NCBI GenBank assembly: GCA_002914845.1
Contig: JXTC01000044.1
Location: 571,420 to 635,419 of the forward strand
DNA length: 64,000 nucleotides
Reading direction: 5' to 3'
Origin: Trema orientale
Taxonomy: Eukaryota; Streptophyta; Magnoliopsida; Rosales; Cannabaceae
Shown here: positions 12,366 to 31,387 of the stretch, piece after piece
Position numbering within the stretch: position 1 is the stretch's first letter
How the letters are laid out: every line of letters starts with the position of its first letter
Program-made: the position numbers and the translations under genes
The notes under the pieces: generated by a model
The model's input: only the letters and a program-made list of their open reading frames with translations
Databases searched by the model: none
Told to the model about the DNA's origin: nothing

Positions 12366-12880
12366 AAAAAAGAGAGTAAAAGGCCCTCTCTTCAAATACA
12401 AAATTAGAATAGTGTCATTCACGGATTCTAGAAACTAATACAAAGACACCGGATTAAAATTTAGTATTCAATTTCCTTTGCATACTAAATTAGAGGTACA
12501 CATAATACATATAAAACTGTATACGACCTAAAGAAGTACACTATAATTTTGTACAAAAGAAATTTAGGACTAGCTTCCGTTTCTAGAAAATAACAAATAA
12601 AACCGTAACCTAAAGAAGTACATGGTGTCTTTGTATTGGTTTCTAGAAATCGTGAGTTCATTCCATGCCGGACCAAACTGGAATAGGGTATTCGAATTAT
12701 GTTCTAATTATGAGAATGGGTCATTCGAGCGTAGCATTATTGTAATTTTGTATTTGAATAGAGGGCTTTTTGCTCGTATTTTTGGACTCAGCTAGCTGTC
12801 CAAAACTATTGCATATGTGTCAACTTCTTAGACTAGTGACTGAGATAGACGCTGAAAGAGGGGCTGTTGCTAGCACCCTC

Positions 12881-13386
12881 TTACTATTTTGCTTATCCTA
12901 CTAATATTTCTATTAATTACAAAATTTTGGCGAAGTCAACTAGAGGGTCTTACAATATACCGAATCGAAACACAAATATATACACATAAAGGCAGCCTCG
13001 TTTGATAACATTTTTATTTTTGTTTTTTAAATGGAAAAATAGTAATACCTTTTTCTTATATCGTTTTCCTTATTTTTAAATACAAAATGTGTTAGGTAAT
13101 AAAATTTTGTTTTTTTATAAATAAAATAAAAACCTTTCTACTAACCATTACTTTTTGTTTTACAACTGAAAATAAGAACATAATGTTAGAAGACCCAATC
13201 AGAAAAAACGATGTTTACATTAAAAATAATAAAAATAAAAATAAAAAAAGTCGTAAATAAATAGAGATGGATGAAGGATAAAGTAAGAAGAGAGGGAGGA
13301 GAAAATGAAGAGAGATACAAGAAAGAAAGTTAAAAGATACATAGGAGAGTGAAAGTTATTGGATCATATTTTAGTTTAGTACCTTA
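12881..13386. other. Intergenic, no gene seen
   Basis: AT-rich sequence with homopolymer runs (AAATAATAAAAATAAAAAT near 13,215-13,240) and purine-rich stretches near 13,260-13,330. No frame resembles a protein family. Confidence 0.5.
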
Positions 13387-15168
13387 GACCATCTCTAATA
13401 CAAAATGCTAAAAAATAGTGTGCCAATATTATATTTGAAATGGCATGCTAAATTTAAAATATACTTTTTATGTTTTACTCCAGTAGATGCATGTTAAAAA
13501 GAAATGCTATTATGTATTTAAACATTATTTTTATTTACATTTCTTCTTTTTTTTACTATTAATTCTTATTATTACAGCATCTAATTACTAACGATAAAGA
13601 TCCACTTACTTACCTAATAATACAATCACTTATATTCTTTTCCTTTTTTTTTAATAAACAGTCATATTCTATTTATATGAGCGAAATAGTCAAATATAAT
13701 CACTAAAAAAAATGAGTAGCTTATTGAGTGTGATATTAGAAGGGGATTTTGATGAATATGATGAAGAAGTAATGAGAACTCTAGTTTATAAAATTTATTG
13801 AGAGAAATATTGTGAATAAAATTTAACCAAAAAAAAAAAGATAAGAAATGAGTATATACATGTATTAAATTGGCCACATTGTAAAATTTATACATATTTG
13901 CCACATTGTAAAATTTATACATATTTTCAATTTAATACAAAGGCAATATTATATTTACACATGCTAAAATTAAATTGGCAATATTGTAAATAATGACCAT
14001 ATTATAAAATTTAATAAATGCTATAACGACAATATTATAAAATTTAATAAATGTTATACTGTCAATATTGTAAAATCTAACACATACTATACTAGGGACA
14101 AAGTTTAAAACTTAAACACATGTTAATAATGATAATATTGTGAATTCTAACACATCATATATTATCCCGTATGTTATATTTAACACAAAAAATACAGTAA
14201 AATCTCTATAAATTAATATTATTGGGAGTAGAAAAAATTATTATTTTATAGAGGTTATTTATTTATCGATAACTGAATAATCTATTAATTTATTGATAAA
14301 TAAGTATTTATTTATTTATTTAAAAGAGTGATATAAGTTTAATACTTGTACTTTTTTTTCCGTAAGATACATATATGACTTATAATAATAAAATTTAGAT
14401 ACGTCAAAGTTAACATGTACATGCAAAGAAGCCTAAAAGTTAATATATATTATTTGTCTTTCAATATATATATATATATTATTTGTATACAAATAATATT
14501 CTATAAGTTAATTTTCATTATACATTAAAAAGTTAAGAAGTAGATATAAGTATAATAAATGTAGCTTTAAAATTTAGTACCTAAAAGATATAAAAATTCA
14601 AGGTGTTTCATGTATATTAAACATAATATATAGAAATAGTCATTAGTTTTATTTCTAGAATCCAAATGTTCATTATAAAAATAGATTCCAACACATATAC
14701 CAAATATATTGTATGTATTGAAAAAATTAGAGATAAGATTGAGTTCAATTTAAGTACAATTAATAAGCAAACAATTTTAGATACATTTTGAAGAAAAAAA
14801 AGAATTAAGAAAATAGAAGTTATTTAGAAAAAAAAACTCATTAAATTTTGAATGTTTTAGTATTGTTTCTTTTATGAATTTAATCAATTATTAATTTATA
14901 TATTCGATGAGCCCTAAAGAAATAAAAAAAATTTATTATCTTATGCATTTGGTGAGAGTATTAATTGAGTACATTGGCTCGAGTTGGGACTGTAGAATTT
15001 TATTATTTAACCAAAGTTACTAATTTATCAAACATTCATTTATCGAGACTTTACTGTGGAATGTGCTAAAAATTATATTATATTGACATACCATTGGAGA
15101 TATTTTTTTCTATGAAATGCTAAAATTTAGCATTGGCATGGGTAATAGAATACCCGTTGGAGATGCTC
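13387..15168. mobile_element. PIF/Harbinger-like non-autonomous element
   Basis: The left end reads GACCATCTCTAATAC and the right end, on the minus strand, GAGCATCTCCAACGGG, a terminus common in plant MITEs. Both sides carry TTA (13384-13386 and 15169-15171), the target duplication typical of PIF/Harbinger. Inner arms share AATGCTAAA blocks. The interior has no transposase. It contains a 31-bp direct duplication (CCACATTGTAAAATTTATAC, about 13,872-13,925), repeated AATATTGTAAAAT blocks, and a second element at 14195-15056 that accounts for nearly half the length. Confidence 0.65.
14195..15056. mobile_element. Emigrant/Lemi1-like (pogo, Tc1/mariner) non-autonomous element
   Basis: It starts CAGTAAAATCTCTATAAATT and ends, on the minus strand, CAGTAAAGTCTCGATAAATG. 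This closely matches the terminal repeat of the Arabidopsis Emigrant MITE and the Medicago pogo-like Lemi1 (CAGTAAAACCTCTATAAATT). A TA precedes the left end as expected; on the right the dinucleotide is TG, probably mutated. There is no coding capacity. It lies inside the TTA-flanked element, so it is the younger insertion. Confidence 0.7.
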
Positions 15169-15329
15169 TTATGATCTTGGATGTAACGAATAATTTCTCT
15201 CTATATTTCAGTTGTATTTTCAGTTACTATATTAGTTTGTTTTCATTATGTGAAATCATGCAACGCGCCTGTTTTGATGATTCCTCATCTAAAGCAACTG
15301 AAGCTATCATCATCTTGGATTCAATATCT

Positions 15330-16250
15330 TGTGTGTTGTGTCAAGTGGTTTACATGTTTAATATGGCTGAGTCAATAGGATTTGTTAAGATTACCATATT
15401 AAGGGTTTGTTCTTACAAATCTGCATGTTTAGTATGTTCGTACTATGATCTTAACATTTGCATTTTCAACTAGTGCATCAATCTATGAGTTGGTCTCATC
15501 AGTGTTTTAGCTTGTCTAGTCAAGATGGCACCTTTAGGTATGAGTTTCTTTGTCTCATCAGTATATCAGTTTGTCTAGTCAAGATTTAGATATGAGTTTA
15601 TTTGTCTCATTAGTATACCAATTTGTCTAGTTAAAATGGCACCTTTAGATCTGAGTTTGTTTGTCTCATCTGTGTTATTGAATGTTTAGACACTGCATTT
15701 GCCACTTATCATTTTTTCATGAGCTGAGTCTCTCTGTACTTTTATATATAAATAGAAAACTTTTTTTTCTAATGTGACTAATGTCCTTTTGAGCATATTG
15801 AGTGAAATCTATATAGGCTATCTTGCTCTTGAAGTAAGAAATACATTCTTAGAGTTTATGTGTGTTTAACTCTAAGTTTCCCATTTCTGTAGAGTCTATC
15901 ATTGAGTCTGGTTATTGGTGGTGCTCAATGATGACCTGAACACAAAAAAGATATTGTGTGTTCGTATTAGAGCTGGAAAGCTCATCTACAGCAGCTGAAA
16001 GGAATTCAACACTATATTGAAGAAGTAATCTCCACAAAGGAAATTGAGGTGCAAATCGGCGGCAACTATAAGGAGTTCTAGAATTCATTATATAAGGCTT
16101 GTATTTGTACTTTTTTGATATTTTTAGTGGATTATTGCGTATTAGATTAGGTCTCGTGGATGTAGGCACAATTTAGTTGTACTGAACCACGACTTTTCGT
16201 GTTTCTATTTTACTTTTTATGCTTATTGTTTTAAGTTTCTGCAATTCACA
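15330..16250 (+). mobile_element. Solo LTR (fossil), about 0.92 kb
   Basis: The terminal nucleotides TGTG...CACA are inverted, and the exact 6-bp sequence ATATCT flanks both sides (15324-15329 and 16251-16256). The right part has the look of a plant LTR end (GTGGATGTAGGCACAATT, then GAACCACG and a T-rich tail). The left part carries about 60-bp direct repeats (15,485-15,690) and a TATATATAAATAG stretch near 15,743, fitting U3. No internal retroelement sequence is present on either side. Copia or Gypsy cannot be decided from the LTR alone. Divergence cannot be dated from a single LTR. Confidence 0.65.
15485..15695. repeat. About 60-bp direct repeats within the solo LTR
   Basis: Three to four units contain TGTCTCATCAGTATATCAG-like and TTGTCTAGTCAAGATGGCACC-like blocks followed by TAGATATGAGTTT. 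The units are diverged and one lacks the GGCACCTTTAG segment. Repeated blocks like this are often found in LTR promoter regions. Confidence 0.7.
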
Positions 16251-17531
16251 ATATCTGATTAAATAGTAGAGTAATCTGACATAACAAAAGTAAATAGAGA
16301 TTTGGAGAAGAAAAAACATGCAGAGAGAAAAAGTGGAGAGAGAATTCGGCGAGAACTAGAGGGATAGGAGAAAATTGAGAAAAGGTAGAGAGAAAAAGAG
16401 GGATTGTTACCAGCGGGTCATGTGTCATTGAGGGTTCACAACATCATGGACAAAATCACGTGTGCGAAATATATTTTAAGAAAAACACATACAACATTGC
16501 GTGACCATCCTAAGACGTAATTAAATATACAGTTCTATATTTACTTCTTGCCAGCCAAAATGTGCACACTAAGTCGTATGACCCTGTTTTTGGGTAAGAA
16601 TATTACTCCATGTTATACAATTTCAACTCTATTTTTGGTAAAAGATGTTGGAGCCTGATTAGGAATCACAATATCAGTGTAGACACAAATGAATAAAATT
16701 CCTTTCCAATGCATTCCATGGGATTCCATCCATCCGTCCAACCAAAACAGAATCCACAATTCCACAGCAGGCGGCAAAATTCTGAATTATAGGACCCGCA
16801 TACCGAATACATTTTAACTTGATTTAAAGCCTCCAATACGTGGTTCCCTTGATAATTGCATTTTTTATAATCTAATCGGTATTATACCAACTATTCAGAT
16901 TTACAAGAGAAAAAAATAATAATAATAATATTGCATTTAAGCAAATCAAAAAGATTAGCTGCTCTAGCATTAGTCGTCATCAACATCTCATCATGCAAAA
17001 TAAAGATGACATAACGGGCCAACAAGGTACCATATAGGCTACATTCAATTTTCAAAAATGTACTCTTCTCATTAAAACAAAACAGAACCTAAATGAACAG
17101 TGTACCGTTATACTGATAACCACCTACAAACATGAACTGCCCCCATATCAGAGAATATAACTTAAATTTTCATACACAAACACTTACTTTCTGATCCGGT
17201 CGAGAAAAAAGGAAATGTGCGACTCCCTTCCCTACTGAAGGAGAGAAAAAAAACCCTCTTCAACTTACCTTTCCTCTCACGACTTTCTTTCAATATAAAT
17301 CAAAATCAGCTCATCTTTTCTAGTTATTCTATAAAGTAAAAGAAAATTATCTTGTGGAGTACCCCGCAGAGAATGATGTGAGCTTTTTCATTTATTCATA
17401 AATCAATGTGGGGTCTGACTCTTCATCTTTAAATACAATGGAAAGAAAAGGTTTAAAATAAATGGAATGGAACTAACCCCACACACAAAAAACCCGAGCA
17501 GTTTGTAGAGTCCTTTGCTCTTTTTCTGCTC
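16251..17531. other. Intergenic; probably contains the SEC23 3' untranslated region at its right end
   Basis: No protein-like frame. 16,250-16,440 is purine-rich with AGAGAGAAA runs. 16,640-16,800 has the base composition of a MITE end but I found no partner. The last few hundred bases before the SEC23 stop at 17532 should hold its 3' UTR; I cannot place the polyadenylation site. Confidence 0.5.
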
Positions 17532-25497
<7,966 letters not shown>

Positions 25498-26464
25498 CTT
25501 CTTCCGATTCCGATTCCGATTCTGAATCGAATTTTTGGGGGTTTATTTATTTATTTTTTTTTTTTTGGTTGGGGGATTTGATTTGATCGGATTTGGGGAA
25601 AATTGGGGGAGAAAGAGATTCTTGTTTTGGTTTTCTTTCTTCTTTCTCTTTCTCTCTCTCTAGATTATGTGTGATTTTGACCCCTTAAGACTTAGAGAGA
25701 GAAAAGGGTCTGGCTGCGAGAGGAACGGGACAGAGAATTAAACCAGATTTCATCCACTACTAATCTCTATAATTTCTGTTTTTACTTGTATAGATTTATG
25801 TAATATAATTATAATTATTTGTTATTCCTCAATGAACAAATTTTATGTTTCATGTAGAAAGAAAAAAAAAAAAGAAAAGAAAAGAGTGTGTATATGTATA
25901 TAATCGGTGTCTAGAAGGACGGTCTACGTAAGCCAGCCAATGAAATGTCATATATATATATATTCTTTTTTTTTTTTAATGAAAAATGTTTTTATATAAA
26001 AAATGTATATTTGTTTTACCTAATAAAATAAGATAAACTACTTTCGTTTAGATCGAATTGATTTGCTACTATTATGGAAAGTAACATTATTTACCAATAA
26101 CAAAGGAAAGATTTATTCAACCCGATGAGCTTATTCTCTAGTCTATAGTACGAAAATAAAACTTAGCTAAACTACGTAGAATTCATTAGTTTCACCAAAT
26201 AGAGTAAAAAATAATAATAATAAGCTAATTATGTTGAGCAATAGTTGACAAAACTCAGATGATAGGTCACGAGAACTTGGAGTCATGGCTAGAAATTTTA
26301 GTTAGCAAGGCTTAAATTTTAACAAAACAAATTACTAACTATTAAATACTAAAAATTACCCTAGTTTTTATGTATTCAAAATACGGTGATCATAAAATTT
26401 GGCAACCTTAACAAGATTAAAAAAAGAAAAAGAAAAAAAGAAAGACTTCAAAAATACTTGGCCA
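25498..26464. other. SEC23 upstream region and intergenic DNA
   Basis: On the minus strand this begins with the SEC23 leader and promoter. It contains a long T/A run (25547-25566 on plus) and an interrupted CT/GA microsatellite at 25,632-25,663. The rest is AT-rich with (TA)n near 25,951-25,962. No other gene is visible. Confidence 0.5.
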
Positions 26465-26899
26465 TAGAGATGTCAATGTGGGCCGGCCACATTTAGTCCT
26501 TATATATAATTTTAAATATATTTTTTAATTAAAATTTTAAAAAATATTGGTTAAATATTTTCATTTATATATTTTTAATGTTATTTATTTATTAATTTTT
26601 GTATATTTTCAATTTATTCAAATTTTAAAAAAATATGAATGGGTTTTAGGCTCATATTTGATATTTTAAGCATAGAATAACAATAAAATTAGGCCCCACA
26701 TTGTGGTCCATATTCAGCTCGCATAGGTACAGCCCACTTAGCCCCGCATAAAATGTGGGTTGGGCCTATAGGTCGTGCCGAGCCTCTTAATAAGAATATG
26801 GACTAGGCCGAATATTTTAGGTGGGCCGGGCCTAGGCACGGTACAAAGCCTATGTGAGTTTCTCAAATATGTGCCGCCCCGGCCCACTTTACATCTCTA
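26465..26899. mobile_element. hAT-type non-autonomous element, 435 bp
   Basis: The ends are TAGAGATGTCAATGTGGGCC on the left and, inverted, TAGAGATGTAAAGTGGGCC on the right, the TAGRGRTG terminus typical of plant hAT elements. The flanks are CTTGGCCA (26457-26464) and CTTGGCTG (26900-26907), an 8-bp duplication with two mismatches. The ends are GGGCC-rich and the centre is AT-rich, with no coding capacity. Confidence 0.8.
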
Positions 26900-27652
26900 C
26901 TTGGCTGGATTAGGTGTTCGTTCCAACCAGCCACATGTAACTCAAAAAAACAATATAATACTTAATATATAGTTTGCTATGTTCAATTCCATATTTAAAT
27001 CTAGCCATTTTTATCTCTTTTGAAAACCTCATATTTTTCTTCAATAATTTTTCTTTCGTTATCTCTTTCTCACGGGGGAGAAGATCCTCTTAGGTAGGAG
27101 TTCTCTTGTTTATTGTTTGATTTCAATAATCCTTCCATTCATGTGATGGGGGTTTTGTTTATTTTTTATTTTTTATTTTTTATATTTTTCTTCTAGATAT
27201 GAATCTTCTAATATCTAAATACAGAAGAAATTAAATATAAGCGTAGTATAGCTCACAAAGATATGGTTTATCGAGGTTGGTACTATACTTCGAGATGATG
27301 AAAATATAGATCTTATGGCATCTTTAGGATTCATTGTCCCTATGGTAGAAATTGATTTCAAAGTTGTTGTCGATATAGTGAATTTCTCTAATGATATATG
27401 TTCCAATATTGCTAGTTATACAATCTCTTTGTTAAGAGCTAATGATAGTAGCTTTTGTCGTTTTATCTTTTATCTAAGAAATAAAGTGGCTCATACACGT
27501 GCTATGATTAGCTTTATCTATGTTAATGGTTTATTTTATAATTAGAAATTTATATTGTATTGCTCGTACTGTAGCAATTGAATTAATTTTAATAATATAT
27601 TTATTTTTTATTTTCTGAAAATATATATAGTTAATTATATATATTATATAAA
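26900..27652. other. Intergenic, no gene seen
   Basis: The frame at 27315-27545 on plus (76 codons, ANDSSFCRFIFYLRNKVAHTRA) faintly recalls the C-terminal tail of the RNase H-like domain found in plant LINEs (KVAHTLARA-like), so a short LINE end is possible. Evidence is too thin to call it. Confidence 0.3.
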
Positions 27653-27871
27653 GGGCCAAAATTCGGTACTATTTTTTTTAGCCGTTGGATTATCATTTAA
27701 CAGTTACCATGATTTAAGTAGTTAGGAAAAATAAATAAATAAATAAATACCTACTATTCAATATTTTTCTCTCTCTATCTTTAACCATGAAAAGACGTGC
27801 ATGATGAATTTGAATTGAGTAAAATAATATATGTATATAGGTTTTCAAAAATGCATATTGAATTGGTGCCC
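27653..27871. mobile_element. 9-bp-TSD MITE family, copy 1 (diverged)
   Basis: It shares with copies 2 and 3 the ends GGGCCAAAATTCGGTA and ...GAATTGGTGCCC, plus internal TTTTTTTTAGCCGTTGGAT and ATGAAAAGACGTGCAT. The flanks TTATATAAA (27644-27652) and TTATATAAT (27872-27880) match at 8 of 9 positions. It is the most eroded member in this window. Confidence 0.7.
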
Positions 27872-30026
27872 TTATATAATATATAATATCCTTACGACAA
27901 AAAAAAAAATAGTAATAATAATAATTAAAATAAGTTTTAACTAAAAACTCAAAGGCATTTGTGTTCCTTGTTTAACCAAAAGCTTAAAGGGATAAAGCTC
28001 GTGCCCCATAATTGTTGGCATTTTGGCCTTTTACTTTTTTTCTTACTTTTTTCTTTGTTTAAAAAAAAAAAGAACAAGATGATTTCTTCTTACTTTTTTC
28101 TTTGTTTAAGAAAAAAAAAAAGAACAAGGTGATTCAGGTTAACACGACCAAAACTCTAAGAAGGGTTATGAATGAAATTTCTTTTCATTTGACATATTTA
28201 AGTTGCAAAAATGCAACTTCAAATTCATTTGGTCGAGTTATATAGGTTGTGTAAATTGTCTAATATGATCAATGCTCCACCTAATTGAAAATATTGTATA
28301 ATAACTGCATTATCAAGTCCATTGAAGATGTCTTTCCCAAAGCACAAGTAAATTGTCACTAATCTATTTATTATTTGTTCAATTATGTAGCCGAATCTTG
28401 ATAAACTTCATAAAAAGAATAATCTCATAGCCTAATAAACTAATTGATATACTTCAAGGGTTTCCGAAAAAAAAAATAATAATAACTGATCTATATTTTT
28501 ACTTTTAAGGGTTTCAAAAAAAAAAAAAAGAAAATAAAACAATAATATTGATCTATATTTTTTTCCTCTTTTATCAACCATTTTCTTTACAAGATCATCA
28601 TTATTTCTCAATCCAAAAAATTGCTTACTAAATCATATCAAGAATATAAATTTCAAGTTAATCATCAAATATCATGAGTTATGTGACTGGAAAAAAAAAT
28701 CTATAAATTCATTTTAACTCTTTTTGTAATTTATTGATTATGATCCCTAATACGAAAATTGAGTTAAATAATAGGAGAAAAGATATATATACTTGGTAAT
28801 TTCTTTGCCAAGTTAGTTAGTTGCTATCATTTAAAAAACAAATATGAGAAAGGTAGAAGTTAAGACTTAAGTATGTTTGGATGGGAAGAAGAAATAATAA
28901 GTTAAAGGGTTTCTTTTTTCTTGAGGAAACGTAAATTATAAAATTTTGTTGAGGAATGCTACTCTTACTCTCATATCTCACTGCTTGTTATGTAAACTTC
29001 ATTAAAATATCTCACATTTTAATAATACTAATGTAATATCAAGATTATGTCCAAGAATACGGTTATTTTATGTGTATTTTAACTATACGATCTTAGTAAA
29101 TGAATTTTTAGGGGTGCTTATTTTTTATTCAATCAGCACTTTTTAGTATGATAAAATCTGGGCTTATTATAAAGGTGTTCATCTAATCCAATCCGTACTT
29201 GTTTAAGCATATTACATTCAATATGTACTAAAGTGCAGATTTTAGAAAGTGTATCAAATCCAATCCTTGTAATGTCTGCAAATAAATCCAATTAGATCCG
29301 TGAATGTATGAATTGGATCAATTACTTTTGATTAGTTACTTAGGCATTACAAATAAGCCCCTGTAAGTGAGCTTAAGTTGGTTTTTTCGTTCTGGATTAT
29401 TTATCTTTAGCACAAATTTGAGTCTTTATGTTTTAAAAAGTATTAATCATATGTGTTAAGTTACATAATAAAAGTTTACACCTTAAACTACAACCAATAA
29501 AAAAATTTATAACATATATAATTAATAAAAAAATGTATAAATTATATATTATATATTTTCAGTACGGATTGGATTATATTGGATTGATTACTTTAAAAGG
29601 TAAAAAGTATATTTGTTTACAAAAATGTAAATTTTAGAAATTCAATACAATCCAATCCGCATAGGTGTTGAGTATAGATATGAAATGAATTAGACTGGCT
29701 TGTACAAATAAGATTGGATTATGAGGATTTTGAACACATTCGCCGTAGTAATATTGGGTGCAACAATCGATACTCGTCAATTATTGTATCCTGAAAGACA
29801 GATATCTAATGACCTCAAGTACCCATTGAGAAGAGTTGATTATTTTAAGGAGATCTTATAATACACAAGTCTTGATTCCTTATTATAGTTCAAGTTTCCT
29901 ATTATTTCTATATATTTTATATTTCCCAGTTTTGTTTAAATAATATTGTTATTTATCTTGTTCATTATATTGTAATTCCAATTTTTGTCTGTTCTTTTGC
30001 ATGTTATATATATGTGTATATATATA
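27872..30026. other. Intergenic; degenerate hAT-like remnant near 29,172-29,740
   Basis: AT-rich DNA without genes. A direct repeat of TTCTTACTTTTTTCTTTGTT plus an A-run and AGAACAAG occurs at about 28,040-28,078 and 28,087-28,127. At 29,172 AAAGGTGTTCATCTAATCCA and near 29,719-29,735 GATTGGATTATGAGGATTTTG-like sequence resemble the two ends of plant hAT derivatives with ATCCAATCC motifs. Several ATCCAATCC and GGATTGGAT copies lie between them. No target duplication could be read. Confidence 0.35.
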
Positions 30027-30264
30027 GGCTGCCAATTCAGTAGGTATTTTTTTTTTACATATGTGTAGGTATTTTTTTTAGCCGTTAGATCATCATCTAA
30101 TAGTGATCCAATGACTATAATGAAGCGCATGAAAAGACGTGCATCATTAATGTTATTTATCTCTCTTACATTTTAATATAAAAAAATGTGCAAGAAAAAT
30201 TTTCATTGGCAAAAATGATACTTATGTATAGGTAAAAAAAAAAATATCTACTGGATTGGTGCCC
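30027..30264. mobile_element. 9-bp-TSD MITE family, copy 2
   Basis: The ends are GGCTGCCAATTCAGTAGGTA and ...CTACTGGATTGGTGCCC. The internal landmarks are TTTTTTTTAGCCGTTAGATC and AAAAGACGTGCAT. It sits between exact 9-bp flanks ATATATATA (30018-30026 and 30265-30273), though the flank is low-complexity. It lies in the same relative orientation as copy 1. Confidence 0.8.
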
Positions 30265-30979
30265 ATATATATATTTCCTAAAATTATATTACATTTATAT
30301 TTTGATATATTATATATAGTTATAAGTGGAAAAAAAAGGGAAAAAAAAAAAGAGTTTAAGGTGAAATCCTAAAAGCTAAAACTTACAAGGGGTATTATTT
30401 ATGAGATAGTGGATATTAGTGTATGTAAGCTCTATTGACTTTAGTAGGCCAAACTGTTCTTCCTAAAATTTAACTCGATCGAGTCTTGGGAAATTGATAT
30501 CTCATGCAGCTCATCACTTGAGTTTACAGAAAGGAGAAGAATACTGCAATTAAAAAATAGGAGAAAAGAACTTAATTGTTAGGAGAAACATGACGGTGAC
30601 AAGGAGTGTGTGGAAAAAAAAAAGGATCCTATGATTTATGGTAGTAAGACATAGTACAATTGCTTAGCTCATGGAGGGTTATATATTCTCGTATTAAATT
30701 TTGATCAAATAATTGTTTAGAGCTCAATTTGGTTGGATTTTAAAATCTCACTGTTTTATTTGATATAATTAGAAACTAACACTATGTTTGGCAGGAGGGA
30801 GGGAGGAAGAGTATAAATGATATGGAGGTTAGGAAAGATGGAGAGTATAAATGATATAGAGATTGTCAATCTTAAGTTGTTTGGTATGAAGGATGGAGAA
30901 TGGGAAGGACAGGAAGTAGTTGTTAGCATGAATATATGGGATTGCAAAACCAAACACAAACCCTAGAACATTCATGTAA
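30265..30979. other. Intergenic, no gene seen
   Basis: AT-rich with A-runs (30,328-30,350). The short repeated phrase GGAGAGTATAAATGATATAGA near 30,807-30,860 is duplicated. No gene-like frame. Confidence 0.5.
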
Positions 30980-31387
30980 AACTGATAGGAAGGGATTCAT
31001 TGAGTATACCTGAGTCCATGATCAATACCGTAGTCTGGACGATGAACCGAAGGTGGAAGTGATAGTGATTGACTATAATTGCTAGAGGGTTTGATCTTCT
31101 GTAGCCTGAAAGCCTAATGTCACTCAGATAGAATTCTCTGTAACTGATGGTGGGTTACAGAGAATTGAGCGTACGTGTTCTTTTGGCTACAGGGACCATA
31201 ACCCTAATAGGTTCTTTAAATAGTTCGCTGTTGGGTATCCATCAAACCCTAACTGGGTGACTAACAGGGTATCCACATTGGTATCCATACCCAGTTGAAT
31301 ATCCTGACCCAGCCTTAATTAAATCACTTATTGGGTCTGCTTAAGAATAATATGGCCCAATACAATTGATAAAATATATGGCCCAAC
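30980..31387 (-). mobile_element. Probable solo LTR (fossil), about 0.4 kb
   Basis: On the minus strand it begins TGTTGGGCCATATATTTTAT, a start typical of Ty1/copia-class LTRs. It then shows a TATA-like TATTTAAAG, a leader with CAATCACTATCACTTCCACC-like sequence, and runs to about 30,980-31,001. The left boundary is uncertain: TAGGA occurs near 30,987 and right after 31,387, but its left occurrence does not abut a TG/CA end. No internal region is present. Confidence 0.45.

Larger units (their letters stand above)
10485..12880. mobile_element. Outer inverted-repeat element, interrupted by a Mutator-like element
   Basis: The left end begins GAGTGCTAACAACACC and the right end, read on the minus strand, begins GAGGGTGCTAGCAACAGCCC. 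The arms stay alike for about 100 bp (shared AAGAAGTTGACA, GCAATAGTTTTG, CAGCTAGCTGAGTCC). Both ends abut TTACTA (10479-10484 and 12881-12886), a 6-bp candidate target duplication. The left arm breaks at 10586 and resumes at 12375 with GGCCCTCTCTTCAAATAC, which matches the right arm. Subtracting the insert leaves about 608 bp with no coding capacity. It is a MITE-size element; the superfamily is uncertain because a 6-bp duplication fits none cleanly. Confidence 0.75.

Noticed and set aside
15485-15695. Regularly spaced repeats that might suggest a CRISPR-like array
   Set aside because: Repeats are about 60 bp, imperfect and contiguous without unique spacers, in a eukaryotic LTR.
27315-27545. 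Possible LINE C-terminal tail (RNKVAHTRA)
   Set aside because: Only a few residues match and no upstream LINE sequence is present; noted in the intergenic entry only.
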